This document shows, piece after piece, positions 28,497 through 37,626 of a stretch of 64,000 nt of DNA (positions within the stretch are counted from its first letter, which is position 1; each line of letters begins with the position of its first letter). Where the stretch lies: positions 310,001-374,000 of the forward strand of contig NZ_CP065373.1 in the NCBI RefSeq assembly GCF_015710575.1, given 5' to 3'. The notes beneath the pieces were generated by a model that saw nothing but the letters and a program-made list of their open reading frames with translations, did not search any database and was not told where the DNA came from. Made by a program: the position numbers and the translations under genes. The stretch is from Mycolicibacterium mengxianglii. Its GTDB lineage: Bacteria; Actinomycetota; Actinomycetes; Mycobacteriales; Mycobacteriaceae.

Positions 28497-28792
28497 GCCG
28501 TCCAGGTTGCGCTCGAGGCGCTCCACCTTCGCGGTGAGCTGGCCAGTGTGACCCGGGCGGATATCAGCCTTGAGGACCAGGCTGACCCGGGGGACACGGC
28601 GGTGACAGCCTCGACGGCTTGCTTCACCACCGCCATCACCTCGTCCCACTCGCCTTCGATATTGGTGAACATCGCATTGGTCTCGTTTGGCAGCCCCGAG
28701 GCCCGCACGACGCGGACCGCCTCGGCGACCGCCGCCCCGACACCTCCGGTCTCGTCGCCGGCGCTGGGACTGACGCTGAAAGCCACAATCAT
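28494..28792 (-). pseudogene. MTH1187/YkoF-type thiamine-binding family protein, 1-nt frameshift
   Basis: The first 65 or so residues ([19 protein letters not shown], then [19 protein letters not shown]) fit the small thiamine-binding/DUF77 family. After EAVTAVSP the frame breaks. Shifting by one base restores [17 protein letters not shown], then [13 protein letters not shown] and TAG, the expected family C-terminus. The total of 299 nt is one short of 100 codons. The break falls on a run of five G (28589-28593, plus strand) where six would restore the frame, so a base-calling error in a homopolymer is as likely as a real mutation. If intact it would bind thiamine or a related cofactor in the cytoplasm. 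Confidence 0.75.
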
Positions 28793-28889
28793 CAGTTCAG
28801 CGTGACACACCCCTGGGTTGCAGCCCGTCGACGAACGAGGCCGAAATCCCCGCCCAAACCTCCGATCCGGGATGAATTTATGTTGCTGG

Positions 28890-28903
28890 TGGGAGCCCTC
28901 CCA
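28890..28903. promoter_or_regulatory. inverted repeat in the gap before the L,D-transpeptidase gene
   Basis: TGGGAG-CC-CTCCCA is a perfect 6-bp-arm palindrome in the 265-nt gap between the thiamine-binding gene and the transpeptidase. It could be an operator. Nothing else stands out in this gap. Confidence 0.25.
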
Positions 28904-29057
28904 TGTGCGCTGAGTAACGATGCGACTGACTCGCGCGATCATCTCCACAGTTCACCGCGGTGAGCCGGGCCTGCGCGCGGACACCTGCCCCGGATCACGG
29001 GCGTAGCTGGCCTCCCGGCTGTGCCAGACTGGTCCTCGAGAGAGCAAAGGACGGATT

Positions 29058-30032
29058 ATGCGTCGTAAATTCATCGCCGTGATCGGAGCGGCCGGAATGG
29101 CCGCCTCCATGGTGCTGGCCTCGGGGCCGGCCACTGCAGAACCAGTGCCTGTGCCACCACCGTCGCCGGTTGACCCGACGGTGCCGACGAACGCGTTTGC
29201 GCCGCCGCCGCCGAACCTGCTGGCGCCGGCCCAGACGGTCGACCCGCTCACCGCTGCGGGCCAGTCCAGCACCACCACCACGGCCGGCACCGTTGCCGGC
29301 CAGAACCCGCTGCCGTTCACCGGCACCGCGCCGTTCCGGCCGCCCACCTTCAACCCGGTGAACGGTTCGATGGTGGGCGTGGCCAAGCCGATCATGATCA
29401 ACTTCGCCGTGCCGATCGCCAACCGGCAGATGGCCGAGGACGCGATCCACATTTCGTCCAACCCGCCCGTGCCGGGCCGCTTCTACTGGACCAGCGATTC
29501 GCAGGTGCGGTGGCGGCCCCAGGATTTCTGGCCGGCCAACACCGTCGTCAACATCGACGCCGCCGGCGCCAAGTCGAGTTTCCGCGTCGGGGAATCACTG
29601 GTCGCGACCGTCGACAACGACACCAAGCAGATGGAGATCATGCGCGACGGGGTGTTGGAGAAGACATTCCCGGTGTCGATGGGCAAAAAGGGTTACGAGA
29701 CCAAGAACGGCACCTACTACGTGCTGGAGAAGTTCCCCGAGATCGTGATGGACTCCTCCACCTACGGCGTCCCGGTGACCGACGACGAGGGCTACAAGCT
29801 CGACGTCGAGGACGCCGTCCGCATCGACAACAGCGGTGTCTTCGTGCACAGCGCGCCGTGGTCGGTAGCCGACCAGGGCGAGCGCAACGTCAGCCACGGT
29901 TGCATCAACCTCAGCGCCGCCAATGCGCAGTGGTTCTACGACAACTTCGGCAGCGGCGACCCGATCGTCATCAAGAATTCGACCGGCCTGTACGACCAGA
30001 ACGACGGCGCGCAGGACTGGCAGCTGTTCTGA
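29058..30032 (+). CDS. L,D-transpeptidase (Rv0192-like)
   Basis: A 324-residue exported protein. A signal peptide (about 1-28, ending ATA/EP) leads to a long Pro/Ala linker (29-100). A bacterial Ig-like domain (about 101-175, [20 protein letters not shown]) precedes the YkuD catalytic domain (about 180-310) with the catalytic motif VFVHSAPWS...[10 protein letters not shown] (Cys nucleophile). It forms 3-3 crosslinks in peptidoglycan or attaches proteins to it. The position matches Rv0192 (recalled; one of the five Ldt paralogues). AAAGGACGG precedes the ATG. Confidence 0.92.
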   Translation: MRRKFIAVIGAAGMAASMVLASGPATAEPVPVPPPSPVDPTVPTNAFAPPPPNLLAPAQTVDPLTAAGQSSTTTTAGTVAGQNPLPFTGTAPFRPPTFNPVNGSMVGVAKPIMINFAVPIANRQMAEDAIHISSNPPVPGRFYWTSDSQVRWRPQDFWPANTVVNIDAAGAKSSFRVGESLVATVDNDTKQMEIMRDGVLEKTFPVSMGKKGYETKNGTYYVLEKFPEIVMDSSTYGVPVTDDEGYKLDVEDAVRIDNSGVFVHSAPWSVADQGERNVSHGCINLSAANAQWFYDNFGSGDPIVIKNSTGLYDQNDGAQDWQLF

Positions 30033-30052
30033 GCCGGGCCACTTTTTCTCGG

Positions 30053-30110
30053 CGAGCAGACGCAAACTCGTGTGGAGCGGGGCGCTCGGGCACGAGTTCG
30101 CGTCTGCTCG
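30053..30110. terminator. long bidirectional terminator hairpin
   Basis: CGAGCAGACGCAAACTCGTG (30053-30072) pairs with CACGAGTTCGCGTCTGCTCG (30091-30110) at 19 of 20 positions, with an 18-nt loop. It lies between the convergent transpeptidase and zmp1 genes. Hairpins with the arm GAGCAGACGC recur in mycobacterial intergenic gaps in my memory, so this may be one copy of a repeat family. A ten-G run follows (30113-30122). Confidence 0.65.
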
Positions 30111-30122
30111 GCGGGGGGGGGG

Positions 30123-32108
30123 CTAGCTCCAGATGTGGACCCGCTGGTCGGGCTCGAGGTACAGCGCGTCGGTCTCAGTGACGTCGAACGCGTCGTAGAA
30201 CGCATCCATATTGCGGATCACGCCGTTGCAGCGGAACTCCGGCGGTGAGTGTGGATCCACGGCAAGTCGCCGGATTGCTTCAGCCTCACGGGATTTGGTG
30301 CGCCAGACCTGAGCCCAGCCGTAGAACACCCGCTGCACCCCGGTGAGCCCGTCGATGACCGGCGCCTCCTGCCCGTTCAGTGAGATCTGATAGGCCAGCA
30401 GCGCAATCGACAGACCGCCGAGGTCGCCGATGTTCTCCCCGACGGTGAACGCGCCGTTCACGTGGTAACCGTTGGACAGCCCCCGTGGCGTGAACTGCTC
30501 GTACTGCTCGATGAGCGCCTTTGTGCGAGAACCGAACTCGGTGCGGTCGGCATCAGTCCACCAGTCGACGAGGTTGCCGTCACCGTCATACTTGGCGCCC
30601 TGGTCGTCGAAACCGTGGCCGATCTCATGGCCGATCACCGCGCCGATCCCGCCGTAATTGGCGGCGTCATCGGCCTCGGCGTCGAAGAACGGCGGCTGCA
30701 GAATGCCTGCGGGAAAGACGATCTCGTTCATTCCCGGGTTGTAGTAGGCGTTGACGGTCTGCGGAGTCATGAACCACTCGTCGCGGTCCACGGGCTGACC
30801 GAGCTTGGCCAGCTCGCGGTCATAACCCACCTCGTAGCCGCGCCGGTAGTTGCCGTAGAGGTCGTCGCGCTCGATCACCAGATCCGAATAGTCGCGCCAC
30901 TTGGCGGGATAACCGATCTTCGGGGTGAACTTGTCGAGCTTGGACAGGGCCCGCTGCCGGGTCTCAGGGGTCATCCATTCCAGGTCGCTGATGCTCACCC
31001 GGTACGCCTTGCGCAGGTTCTCCACCAGCACGTCCATCCGCGCCTTGGACTCCGGCGGGAAGTACTTCTCCACGTACAGCTTTCCGAGCGCATCACCCAT
31101 GAGGTTCTCCACCAGGGCCACGCCGCGCTTCCAGCGATCGCGGATGGCCTCGGTGCCGCTCAGCGTGCGCCCATAGAACGCGAAGTCCTCGGCCACCACG
31201 GCGTCGGTCAGCATCCCGGCGCGGGCGTGGATGAGCCGCCAGCGCGCCCACAGCTTCCAGTCGTCCAGCGACTCCGAGGACCACAGCGCCGCGTACGAGG
31301 TCAGATAGTCGGGCTGGCGGACCACCAGTTCTGCGGCCCGGTCCGGGGAGCTCCCCAGCGCGGAGATCCAGCCGGACCAGTCGAAGCCCGGCGCCTCCTC
31401 GGCGAGATCGGCGAAGCGGCGCAGGTTGTAGGTCAGGTCGGCGTCGCGACGCTTGACCACATCCCAGTGCGCGGCCGCCAGTTTGGCCTCCAGCGCGACG
31501 ATCTTGGCGGCCGTGGCGGTGTAATCCAGCGCGGGGGCGCCGTAGACCAGGCCGAACATCGCGGCGATGTGCTCGGGGTAGGCGGCCAGGATCTGCGCAT
31601 GCTGTTCGTCGCGGTAGTAAGACTCGTCGGGCAGCCCGATCCCGGACTGGGTGAGGTGCACCAGGTAGCGGGTGGAGTCCTTGGAATCGGTGTCGACGTA
31701 CAGGCCGGTACCGCCGCCGACGCCGGTCCGCTGCAGGGCACCCAGCACGGCAGCCAGTGCGTCGGCGTCCGCGGCGTCGTCGACCTGCGCCAGCTCCTCC
31801 AGCAGGGGCTGCACACCTCGGCGCTCCACCGCGTCCTCGTCGAGGAAGCTGGCGTACAGGTCGCCGATGCGCTGCTGGTCGGTGCCTTTGGGGGCATGGG
31901 CGGCCGCGGCGTCATCGATCAAGCCGCGAACCTGTTCCTCGGCCCGGTCGAACAGGGAACGGAACGCGCCGTCGGTTGCCCGGTCGGCGGGAATCTCGTA
32001 GTCGGCCAGCCAGCGGCCGTTGACATGGCCGAAGAGGTCGTCTTGCGGCCGGGCTGAGGAGTCCACGTAGCTCAGGTCGATACCCGAACGAATAGCTTCT
32101 ACCGTCAC
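30123..32108 (-). CDS. zmp1: zinc metallopeptidase Zmp1 (M13, neprilysin family)
   Basis: A 661-residue M13 peptidase, near the 663 residues I recall for Rv0198c. The N-terminal M13 helical domain starts DDLFGHVNGRWLADYEIP. The catalytic domain holds NEIVFPAGILQPPFF, the zinc motif VIGHEIGHGFDDQG (about 492-496) and the third ligand in TVGENIGDLGG (about 550-560). It ends with the family Trp (RVHIW). Zmp1 has no signal peptide but is found outside the cell and dampens inflammasome activation in M. tuberculosis. The GTG start is 39 nt from the divergent omamA start. Confidence 0.94.
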   Translation of the reverse strand: MTVEAIRSGIDLSYVDSSARPQDDLFGHVNGRWLADYEIPADRATDGAFRSLFDRAEEQVRGLIDDAAAAHAPKGTDQQRIGDLYASFLDEDAVERRGVQPLLEELAQVDDAADADALAAVLGALQRTGVGGGTGLYVDTDSKDSTRYLVHLTQSGIGLPDESYYRDEQHAQILAAYPEHIAAMFGLVYGAPALDYTATAAKIVALEAKLAAAHWDVVKRRDADLTYNLRRFADLAEEAPGFDWSGWISALGSSPDRAAELVVRQPDYLTSYAALWSSESLDDWKLWARWRLIHARAGMLTDAVVAEDFAFYGRTLSGTEAIRDRWKRGVALVENLMGDALGKLYVEKYFPPESKARMDVLVENLRKAYRVSISDLEWMTPETRQRALSKLDKFTPKIGYPAKWRDYSDLVIERDDLYGNYRRGYEVGYDRELAKLGQPVDRDEWFMTPQTVNAYYNPGMNEIVFPAGILQPPFFDAEADDAANYGGIGAVIGHEIGHGFDDQGAKYDGDGNLVDWWTDADRTEFGSRTKALIEQYEQFTPRGLSNGYHVNGAFTVGENIGDLGGLSIALLAYQISLNGQEAPVIDGLTGVQRVFYGWAQVWRTKSREAEAIRRLAVDPHSPPEFRCNGVIRNMDAFYDAFDVTETDALYLEPDQRVHIWS

Positions 32109-32134
32109 GCCGCCAGTCTTCCAGAAGCGGCAGG

Positions 32135-32140
32135 TAGCCT
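32135..32140 (+). promoter_or_regulatory. -10 box, leaderless omamA transcript
   Basis: TAGCCT ends 7 nt before the omamA ATG. The whole intergenic gap to zmp1 is 39 nt, so promoter elements must lie partly inside the zmp1 5' end. Confidence 0.4.
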
Positions 32141-32147
32141 CACGGCC

Positions 32148-32756
32148 ATGCCCGAGGCTGACCTGAAGGAGCCGACCACGGCACCGGAACAACCGGACCA
32201 CCGGTCGCTCTCCGGATACGGCATCGGCTCGGCCATTCTGGGGCTGCTCTGTGTCGCGGCCGTGGTACTGCTCACCCTGATCTGGACGGGACACCGCAGT
32301 GCCGAGGACGACCTGGGCCACCGCGCCCAGGCCATGCAGGCCGCCGCCGACTGGACCGGCGTCCTGATCAACATGAACGCCGACAACGTCGAGACCAGCC
32401 TGCAAACCCTGCACGACGGGACCGCGGGCCAGCTCAACGCCGATTTCGACGCCGCGGTGGCGCCCTACCGGGAGGTGGTGCAGACCTTGAAATCCCGCAC
32501 CACCGGCACTATCGAGGCGGTCGCCGTCGAATCCGTACACAACAACCTCGACCTCGACCCGGGCGCCAGCCGGCCACCAGATGAGCCGGCCCTGTCACCC
32601 GGCATGGCCACCCGCACCGACACCGTGCTGGTGATCGCCACCTCCGTCAGTGAGAACGCCGGGGGCAAACCGCAGACGGTGCGGTGGAATCTGCGTCTCG
32701 ACGTGTCCGACGTCGACGGGCGGCTGCTCATCTCGCGGCTGGAGTCGATGCGATGA
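32148..32756 (+). CDS. omamA: orphaned Mce-associated membrane protein OmamA (Rv0199-like)
   Basis: A 202-residue single-pass protein. The Pro/Glu-rich cytoplasmic start (1-22) is followed by a membrane helix (about 27-48, GSAILGLLCVAAVVLLTLIW) and an exported Mas-like domain (about 52-202). OmamA is known in M. tuberculosis to stabilise Mce1 (and to be needed for cholesterol import) although it lies away from the mce operons. Here it lies 26 kb from mce1. The next gene overlaps it by 4 nt (ATGA). Confidence 0.88.
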   Translation: MPEADLKEPTTAPEQPDHRSLSGYGIGSAILGLLCVAAVVLLTLIWTGHRSAEDDLGHRAQAMQAAADWTGVLINMNADNVETSLQTLHDGTAGQLNADFDAAVAPYREVVQTLKSRTTGTIEAVAVESVHNNLDLDPGASRPPDEPALSPGMATRTDTVLVIATSVSENAGGKPQTVRWNLRLDVSDVDGRLLISRLESMR

Positions 32757-33442
32757 GGAACGCCTGGCGGGTACTGATGTTCGACGTGCTGGCCCCGCTC
32801 GGGGCGATAGCGGCACTGCTGCTGATCGGCGTCTTCCTCGGCTGGCCTCTGTGGTGGGTGGCCGCGTGCGCGATGCTGTGCCTGCTGATCGTGGAAGCCT
32901 CGATGATCAACGCCTACCTGCTGCGCCGGGACCGGGTCACCTTCGGCACCGACGACGACGGCCCCGTGCTGCGGCTGACCATCGTGGGCCTGGCCACCGC
33001 TGCGCTGGCCGCGGCCACCGTGGTCGGCTACACCTACTGGACCGTCCCGGACGACAACCTGGGCACCGACTCCGCCGAAGTGGTGCGGCTGGCAACCGCG
33101 GTCTCGGAGGCGACGGCGACGTTCTCACCGCAGGACCCCGACTCCTCGATCGAGCGGGCGGCGGCACTGATGGCTCCTGAGCAGGCGAAGGCATTCAAAG
33201 CCAACTTCGGCAAGTCCACCGAAGACCTTGTCCGCAAGAACATCTCGGCGCAGGCGCAGACCATCTCGGCCGGGGTGGAGGCAATCGGGCCCGCCGCGGC
33301 CAGCGTGGTGGTGGTGATGCGCGGTACGCAGAACATTCCGGGGCAGCAGCCCAGTCGGGCGGTGCTGTCGTTGCGGGTGGCGTTCACCAAACAGGACGAC
33401 CGGTGGCTGGTGATCGACGTCGCGCCGGTCAACCCCGCCTGA
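32753..33442 (+). CDS. OmamA-partner membrane protein (Rv0200-like)
   Basis: A 229-residue protein, the length I recall for Rv0200. Two adjacent membrane helices (about 12-34 and 36-52) are followed by a basic loop, a third helix (about 72-95, LTIVGLATAALAAATVVGYTY) and an exported domain resembling the Mas/Omam C-terminal fold (about 100-229, ending in DDRWLVIDVAPV). It is translationally coupled to omamA. By context it is another accessory factor for Mce-dependent lipid uptake; direct evidence is not visible. Its stop lies in a tandem 14-bp duplication. Confidence 0.8.
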   Translation: MRNAWRVLMFDVLAPLGAIAALLLIGVFLGWPLWWVAACAMLCLLIVEASMINAYLLRRDRVTFGTDDDGPVLRLTIVGLATAALAAATVVGYTYWTVPDDNLGTDSAEVVRLATAVSEATATFSPQDPDSSIERAAALMAPEQAKAFKANFGKSTEDLVRKNISAQAQTISAGVEAIGPAAASVVVVMRGTQNIPGQQPSRAVLSLRVAFTKQDDRWLVIDVAPVNPA

Positions 33443-33461
33443 TCAACCCCGCCTGATCAAC
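33429..33461. repeat. 14-bp tandem duplication covering two convergent stop codons
   Basis: TCAACCCCGCCTGA is present twice back to back, followed by TCAAC. The first copy supplies the stop (TGA) of the Rv0200-like gene. The second copy begins with the reverse-strand stop (TCA) of the CoA-binding protein gene. Confidence 0.8.
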
Positions 33462-33850
33462 AAGTCGTAGTCGACCTTCAGACATCGGTCCATGACCACC
33501 TGCATCCCGGCGGCCTGAGCGTCCCGGCCGACCTGCTCGTGGAAGAGACCTTGCTGCAGCCACAGCGTCTTCGGTCGCGTCGGCAGGGCGAGCACCTCGT
33601 CCAACACCGCGGGCAGCTCCTCGTAGCGGCGGAACACGTCGACCAGATCCGGGACCACAGGCAGGTCCGCCAGACTCGGATAGACCGTCTCGCCGTCGAT
33701 CTCGGTGATCGTGGGGTTGACCGGGTACAGCTCGTAGTCGGTGTTGGCCCGCAGATAGGCGTACACGCCGTAGCTGGGCCGGGCCGGATTAGCAGAGGCG
33801 CCCACCACGGCGACGGTCCGGGTCTGGCGCAGGATCTGCTCGAGTCCCAT
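33443..33850 (-). CDS. CoA-binding domain protein (YccU type)
   Basis: A 135-residue single-domain Rossmann protein. It has RTVAVVGASANPARPSYGVYAYL (nucleotide-binding start), YPVNP, VYPSLADLP, VDVFRR and the late LWLQQGLFHEQ and VVMDRCLKVDY, all typical of the YccU/CoA-binding family. These bind CoA but have no known enzyme activity. It is convergent with the Rv0200-like gene and lies just downstream of the Rv0201c-like gene, 4 nt away, so it is probably the last gene of the mmpL11 transcript. Confidence 0.88.
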   Translation of the reverse strand: MGLEQILRQTRTVAVVGASANPARPSYGVYAYLRANTDYELYPVNPTITEIDGETVYPSLADLPVVPDLVDVFRRYEELPAVLDEVLALPTRPKTLWLQQGLFHEQVGRDAQAAGMQVVMDRCLKVDYDLLIRRG

Positions 33851-33854
33851 GCCC

Positions 33855-34409
33855 TCAGCTTCCGGCGGAGTCGGGGCGATGCGAGCGCATCTTGGCGAAC
33901 CGGTCGGACAGCCTGCGCATCCGGATCATCAGCGATGCCGGCGGGCTGACAGTGGCATCGAGGTACACGGCCAGGTCGGCGACGGGAACTCCGATACGCG
34001 ACGCGAATTCCTGTTCGGTGAGGCCGGAGCGGTTCAACAGCAGGCGGACGTGGCGGGCCGCTTCGGCGCGTTCATTGGCTTCCAGGTGCTGACGGCTTCG
34101 AACCAGCACTTCCGACAGCGCCTTGGAGATGCCGTGGGGTTCGGCGCTGCCGAGCACCTCTTCGACCTGACGGGCGGTCCGGCCGTACGGGTCACGTTTG
34201 ATCGCGACCACGATGTGCTGCCAGACGGTGATGTCGCCGGTCTCCAGCGCCGACCGGATGGCCGCGGTGGACCAGAATTCGACGGGCCGGTCGGTGGGGG
34301 CCTCGTTGCTGTGTGCACGGCTTTCGGACTGGCGTGAATCCCGCGCACCCGGCCCGGACTGGCGGCCGGGCGGCCTACCGGGATGGTGGGCGTCAGCGGC
34401 CAACGTCAC
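33855..34409 (-). CDS. conserved protein coupled to mmpL11 (Rv0201c-like)
   Basis: A 184-residue protein without membrane segments or signal peptide. The first 45 residues are Arg/Gly/Pro-rich and probably disordered. A helical domain follows (VEFWSTAAIRSALETGDITVWQ), and residues about 130-175 (LLLNRSGLTEQEFASRIGVPVADLAVYL) look like a helix-turn-helix of the XRE kind. It may be DNA-binding. The GTG overlaps the mmpL11 stop (GTGA), so it is made together with the transporter. In M. tuberculosis Rv0201c has the same place. Confidence 0.72.
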   Translation of the reverse strand: MTLAADAHHPGRPPGRQSGPGARDSRQSESRAHSNEAPTDRPVEFWSTAAIRSALETGDITVWQHIVVAIKRDPYGRTARQVEEVLGSAEPHGISKALSEVLVRSRQHLEANERAEAARHVRLLLNRSGLTEQEFASRIGVPVADLAVYLDATVSPPASLMIRMRRLSDRFAKMRSHRPDSAGS

Positions 34410-37400
34410 CTCGCCTCCTCCAGCATTGCGACCGCGACCGACAGACAACGCTGCCGGACCTTTTCCCAGTCTGCTGCGGACTCAGCGCCGGCGGATTCGT
34501 CGTCCGCATCGTCGGGATGCGGGTCGGCGAGTCGACGGAGTAACTGTGTCGCAACCCACTGTCTCTCAGATGGGTGCCCAGCGTAGTACCTATCCATGCC
34601 TGTGAGCACGACGGCCGCGGTTTGCGGATCCATCGTGTTGACCAGTTCGGCGAGCTCTTCGAAGTCGCGGCGACTGTTGCGGCACAACACCAGATAACTC
34701 TTCAACCGCAGCGTTTCCGCGCCGGTCGGGATCTGCAGCCGGTCCCCGGTCTGCAACTGCACAATGGTGGTCTCCACCGGGCACCGTCGGCGCAGCATCG
34801 GTGGGAATTCGGCGTCGCGTTCGGTGGCGTCGCTCAGCGCGTCCAGTGCGACGGCCAGCCGGCCGCGCCACATGGTGACCGGATGAACCGGGCGCTTCAC
34901 CCGGACCGTCGCCTGTCCGTTCCCGTTCCGGTTGCCATTGCTGGTGGCGTTCTGGCGGCGGGCCACCCGGCCCCTGCCCAGGGGCAGACCCAACCGCGCC
35001 TGCCGTGCACTCACGGCGCGGGCCTCGTCGCTGCCTTTGACCTTGTCCTTGATCGCATCGGTGAGCGCCGACAATCCCACGCACCCACTGAACGCCAGCG
35101 GGTCGGCCACGGTGATGGCGTCGGGCGCCAGGGTCTTGAGCTTGGCAGCCGACTTGACCACCATGCGCATATCGCCGCCGGGGGCGACCAGGGCGGAGAT
35201 GTCGTCGGGGATGATCACCAGATCGCCGAGATCCACCTTGGGCAGCGGCTTTTCGAAGTCGACCGACGGCAGCACCCGGCCCAACCCCTTGGGCAGCCAC
35301 CAGTTCCACTGGTCGAACATCGCCATCAGTGCAGGTACCAGCACCAGCCGGACCACGGTGGCATCGACGGCGATCGCGACCGCGCACGCCACCCCCAGCT
35401 GGGCGACCAGCGGCATTCCGGCGAACGCGAACCCGATGAACACCGCGATCATGATCAGCGCCGCGCTGGTGATGGTGCGGGCGCTGGTCGAGACGCCGTA
35501 GGCGACCGCGTCCCTGGTGTCACCGGACTGCAGGAACCGCTCACGGATGCGGGTCAGCAGGAAGATCTCGTAGTCCATGGACAGGCCGAAGGTCAGTGCC
35601 AGCACCAGCGGCGGGATGGTGCTGTCGATGGAGGCCATCGGCTCGAAGCCCAGATCCCGCAGCCAGCCCCACTGGAAGATCATCACCAGGCTGCCGTAGG
35701 CCGCCGCCACCGACAGGATGGTCATCACCACGCCCTTGAGCGCCAGGAAGACCGACCGGATCGCCACCAGCAGCATCACGAACGCGATCAGTGAGACGAA
35801 CAGGAACACCCACGGTTCGGTGTCGGCGACCCGGTCGTCGAAGTCCTTGATCAACGCGGTGGGACCGCCGACGTCGACGGACGCGGCTTCGGCGCCGGGC
35901 ACCGTCGGCAGCGTCTCCCGCAGCTGGTCCACGGCACTGCGGGCAGCGGCGTCCTCGGGGTCGACGGCCAGGACAGCGCTGATCAGCGCGCTGCGGTTGT
36001 CATCGGAGAACACCGGCGGCGCGACCGAGGCGATGTCGGCGGTGCGGCCCATCTCAGCGGAGATGGCGTCGATCACCGCCGTGTGCTGTGGCGAGTTGGC
36101 CCCGGGAGACCCATCGCCGTCCGGGAAGGTCACCAGCACGCGCACCGGGCCCAGAGCGCCGGGTCCCAAGGCCTCGGCGGCCGCAGCGACACCGCCGCGG
36201 ATCTCATGACTGGAGTCGAACTGTCGCAGCATGCTGTTGCCCAGCGACATCGACATGGCCGGGGCGGCAAGCGCGAGTAAGAACACCGTTGCGCCCAGCG
36301 CGGCCACCCACGGCCGCCGCATCACACTGCCGATCCACCGGGTCCAGAACCGGGACTGCGTGGTCTCGGCCCGGCGACCCCAGTGCAGCAACCGGGACCG
36401 TTTCGCCGCAGCCCGTCCGAATGTCGTCAGCACCGCCGGAATCAGTGTCGTCGATGTCAGGACGGCGACAGCAACAGCCAGAATCGCGCCGGTGGCCATC
36501 GACGACAGCACCGGGGTGTGGATGATGTAGATCCCGGTGACCGAGGCGATCACCGTCGCTCCGGACAGCACCACCGCGAGTCCGGAGGTGGCCATGGCGG
36601 CGTCGGTGGCCTGTTTGGCGTCGCGTCCGGCGCGCAACTCTTCGCGGAATCGCATCAGGATGAACAACGAATAATCGATGGCCAGGGCGATACCGAACAT
36701 CGACACCGTCGACGTCACGAACACCGACATGGTGGTGAACATCGACAGCCAGAAGACCAGGCCCATGGTGACGACCACGGTGCAGATGCCGATGAGCAGC
36801 GGGATGGCCGCGGCGGCCAATGATCCGAAGACTGCCAGCAGCACGATGAGGACGATCGGCAGGTTCCACTTCTCGGCCTCGGCGACGTCGTGTTTGGTGG
36901 TTTCCGAGGCGGCTGCCCCCAGCGCGCCCTGCCCGATGACATACAGCCGGACCTTGCCGTTCGCGGTCTCACCTGGCTGGTCACCGCTGATGCCGACCTT
37001 GGCGCGCAACTGCTTGGCGGTATCGACCGCACCGGTGTTGTCGAAGCCCAGTCGCAGCGACACCACATATGGCCGGTCGGGTTGCGGCGCGGGCTGGGCG
37101 GGGTTGGGCACCGCGGTGACGCTGGGCACCTCGGCGGCCATGCGTTCCAACTCGGCGACGGCGGCGTTCATGTCTGCGTAGCTGGCGTCGGCGCGAGGGG
37201 CTGCGACCAGGGCCAGCGGCGAGGCGCCTTCATCGGGGAAGTGGTCTTCGATCTGGTACTGCACCCGCAGGGACTGTGAACCCTCGACTTCGAAACCACC
37301 GCCGGTGAGATTGCTCGCCTGGGTCAGGATCAGCCACACAGCCGGCACCAGCACCAGCAACCAGGCCGTGAAGACCAGCCAGCGGAACCTGCGCAGCAGG

Positions 37401-37417
37401 CTGCTCAACCGCATCAT
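34406..37417 (-). CDS. mmpL11: RND-type lipid (and haem-linked) transporter MmpL11
   Basis: A 1003-residue MmpL protein with twelve predicted membrane segments in two RND halves. It starts MMRLSSLLRRFRWLVFTAW. After a 150-residue periplasmic loop come helices 2-6 with the functional Asp-Tyr pair in IALAIDYSLFILMRFREEL. The second half repeats the pattern with GLSMDYEIFLLTRIRERF. A cytoplasmic tail of about 250 residues ends the chain (AMLEEAR, as in Rv0202c). MmpL11 exports mycolate-containing wax ester and long-chain triacylglycerol in M. smegmatis, and has been linked to haem uptake with Rv0203. I favour the first of two adjacent ATGs. Confidence 0.95.
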   Translation of the reverse strand: MMRLSSLLRRFRWLVFTAWLLVLVPAVWLILTQASNLTGGGFEVEGSQSLRVQYQIEDHFPDEGASPLALVAAPRADASYADMNAAVAELERMAAEVPSVTAVPNPAQPAPQPDRPYVVSLRLGFDNTGAVDTAKQLRAKVGISGDQPGETANGKVRLYVIGQGALGAAASETTKHDVAEAEKWNLPIVLIVLLAVFGSLAAAAIPLLIGICTVVVTMGLVFWLSMFTTMSVFVTSTVSMFGIALAIDYSLFILMRFREELRAGRDAKQATDAAMATSGLAVVLSGATVIASVTGIYIIHTPVLSSMATGAILAVAVAVLTSTTLIPAVLTTFGRAAAKRSRLLHWGRRAETTQSRFWTRWIGSVMRRPWVAALGATVFLLALAAPAMSMSLGNSMLRQFDSSHEIRGGVAAAAEALGPGALGPVRVLVTFPDGDGSPGANSPQHTAVIDAISAEMGRTADIASVAPPVFSDDNRSALISAVLAVDPEDAAARSAVDQLRETLPTVPGAEAASVDVGGPTALIKDFDDRVADTEPWVFLFVSLIAFVMLLVAIRSVFLALKGVVMTILSVAAAYGSLVMIFQWGWLRDLGFEPMASIDSTIPPLVLALTFGLSMDYEIFLLTRIRERFLQSGDTRDAVAYGVSTSARTITSAALIMIAVFIGFAFAGMPLVAQLGVACAVAIAVDATVVRLVLVPALMAMFDQWNWWLPKGLGRVLPSVDFEKPLPKVDLGDLVIIPDDISALVAPGGDMRMVVKSAAKLKTLAPDAITVADPLAFSGCVGLSALTDAIKDKVKGSDEARAVSARQARLGLPLGRGRVARRQNATSNGNRNGNGQATVRVKRPVHPVTMWRGRLAVALDALSDATERDAEFPPMLRRRCPVETTIVQLQTGDRLQIPTGAETLRLKSYLVLCRNSRRDFEELAELVNTMDPQTAAVVLTGMDRYYAGHPSERQWVATQLLRRLADPHPDDADDESAGAESAADWEKVRQRCLSVAVAMLEEAR

Positions 37418-37626
37418 GAACTGCTGGATGGCGATCTCCCCGCATTCTCCCCGAATGACGTGCCGCGAGCGTACCGCAGCAACCTGCAAGCGAGCTCTGG
37501 TGAGGGGCTGCAGGACCGACTGCGTGGTGCGGCGCCGCGGGTTTCGACTGGCAGGGCCGGCGCGGCCGATGGCAGTATGGCGGGGGCCGTTTCCAGGTCG
37601 GGGGACCAGACCCTAGGAGTTGTGCC

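Noticed and set aside
30462..32057. 531-codon plus-strand frame opposite zmp1
   Set aside because: Shadow of the M13 peptidase gene; Val/Gly/Gln/His-rich, no domain.
34574..35794. 406-codon plus-strand frame opposite mmpL11
   Set aside because: Extreme His/Gln/Asp composition, no start signal, antisense of a conserved transporter.
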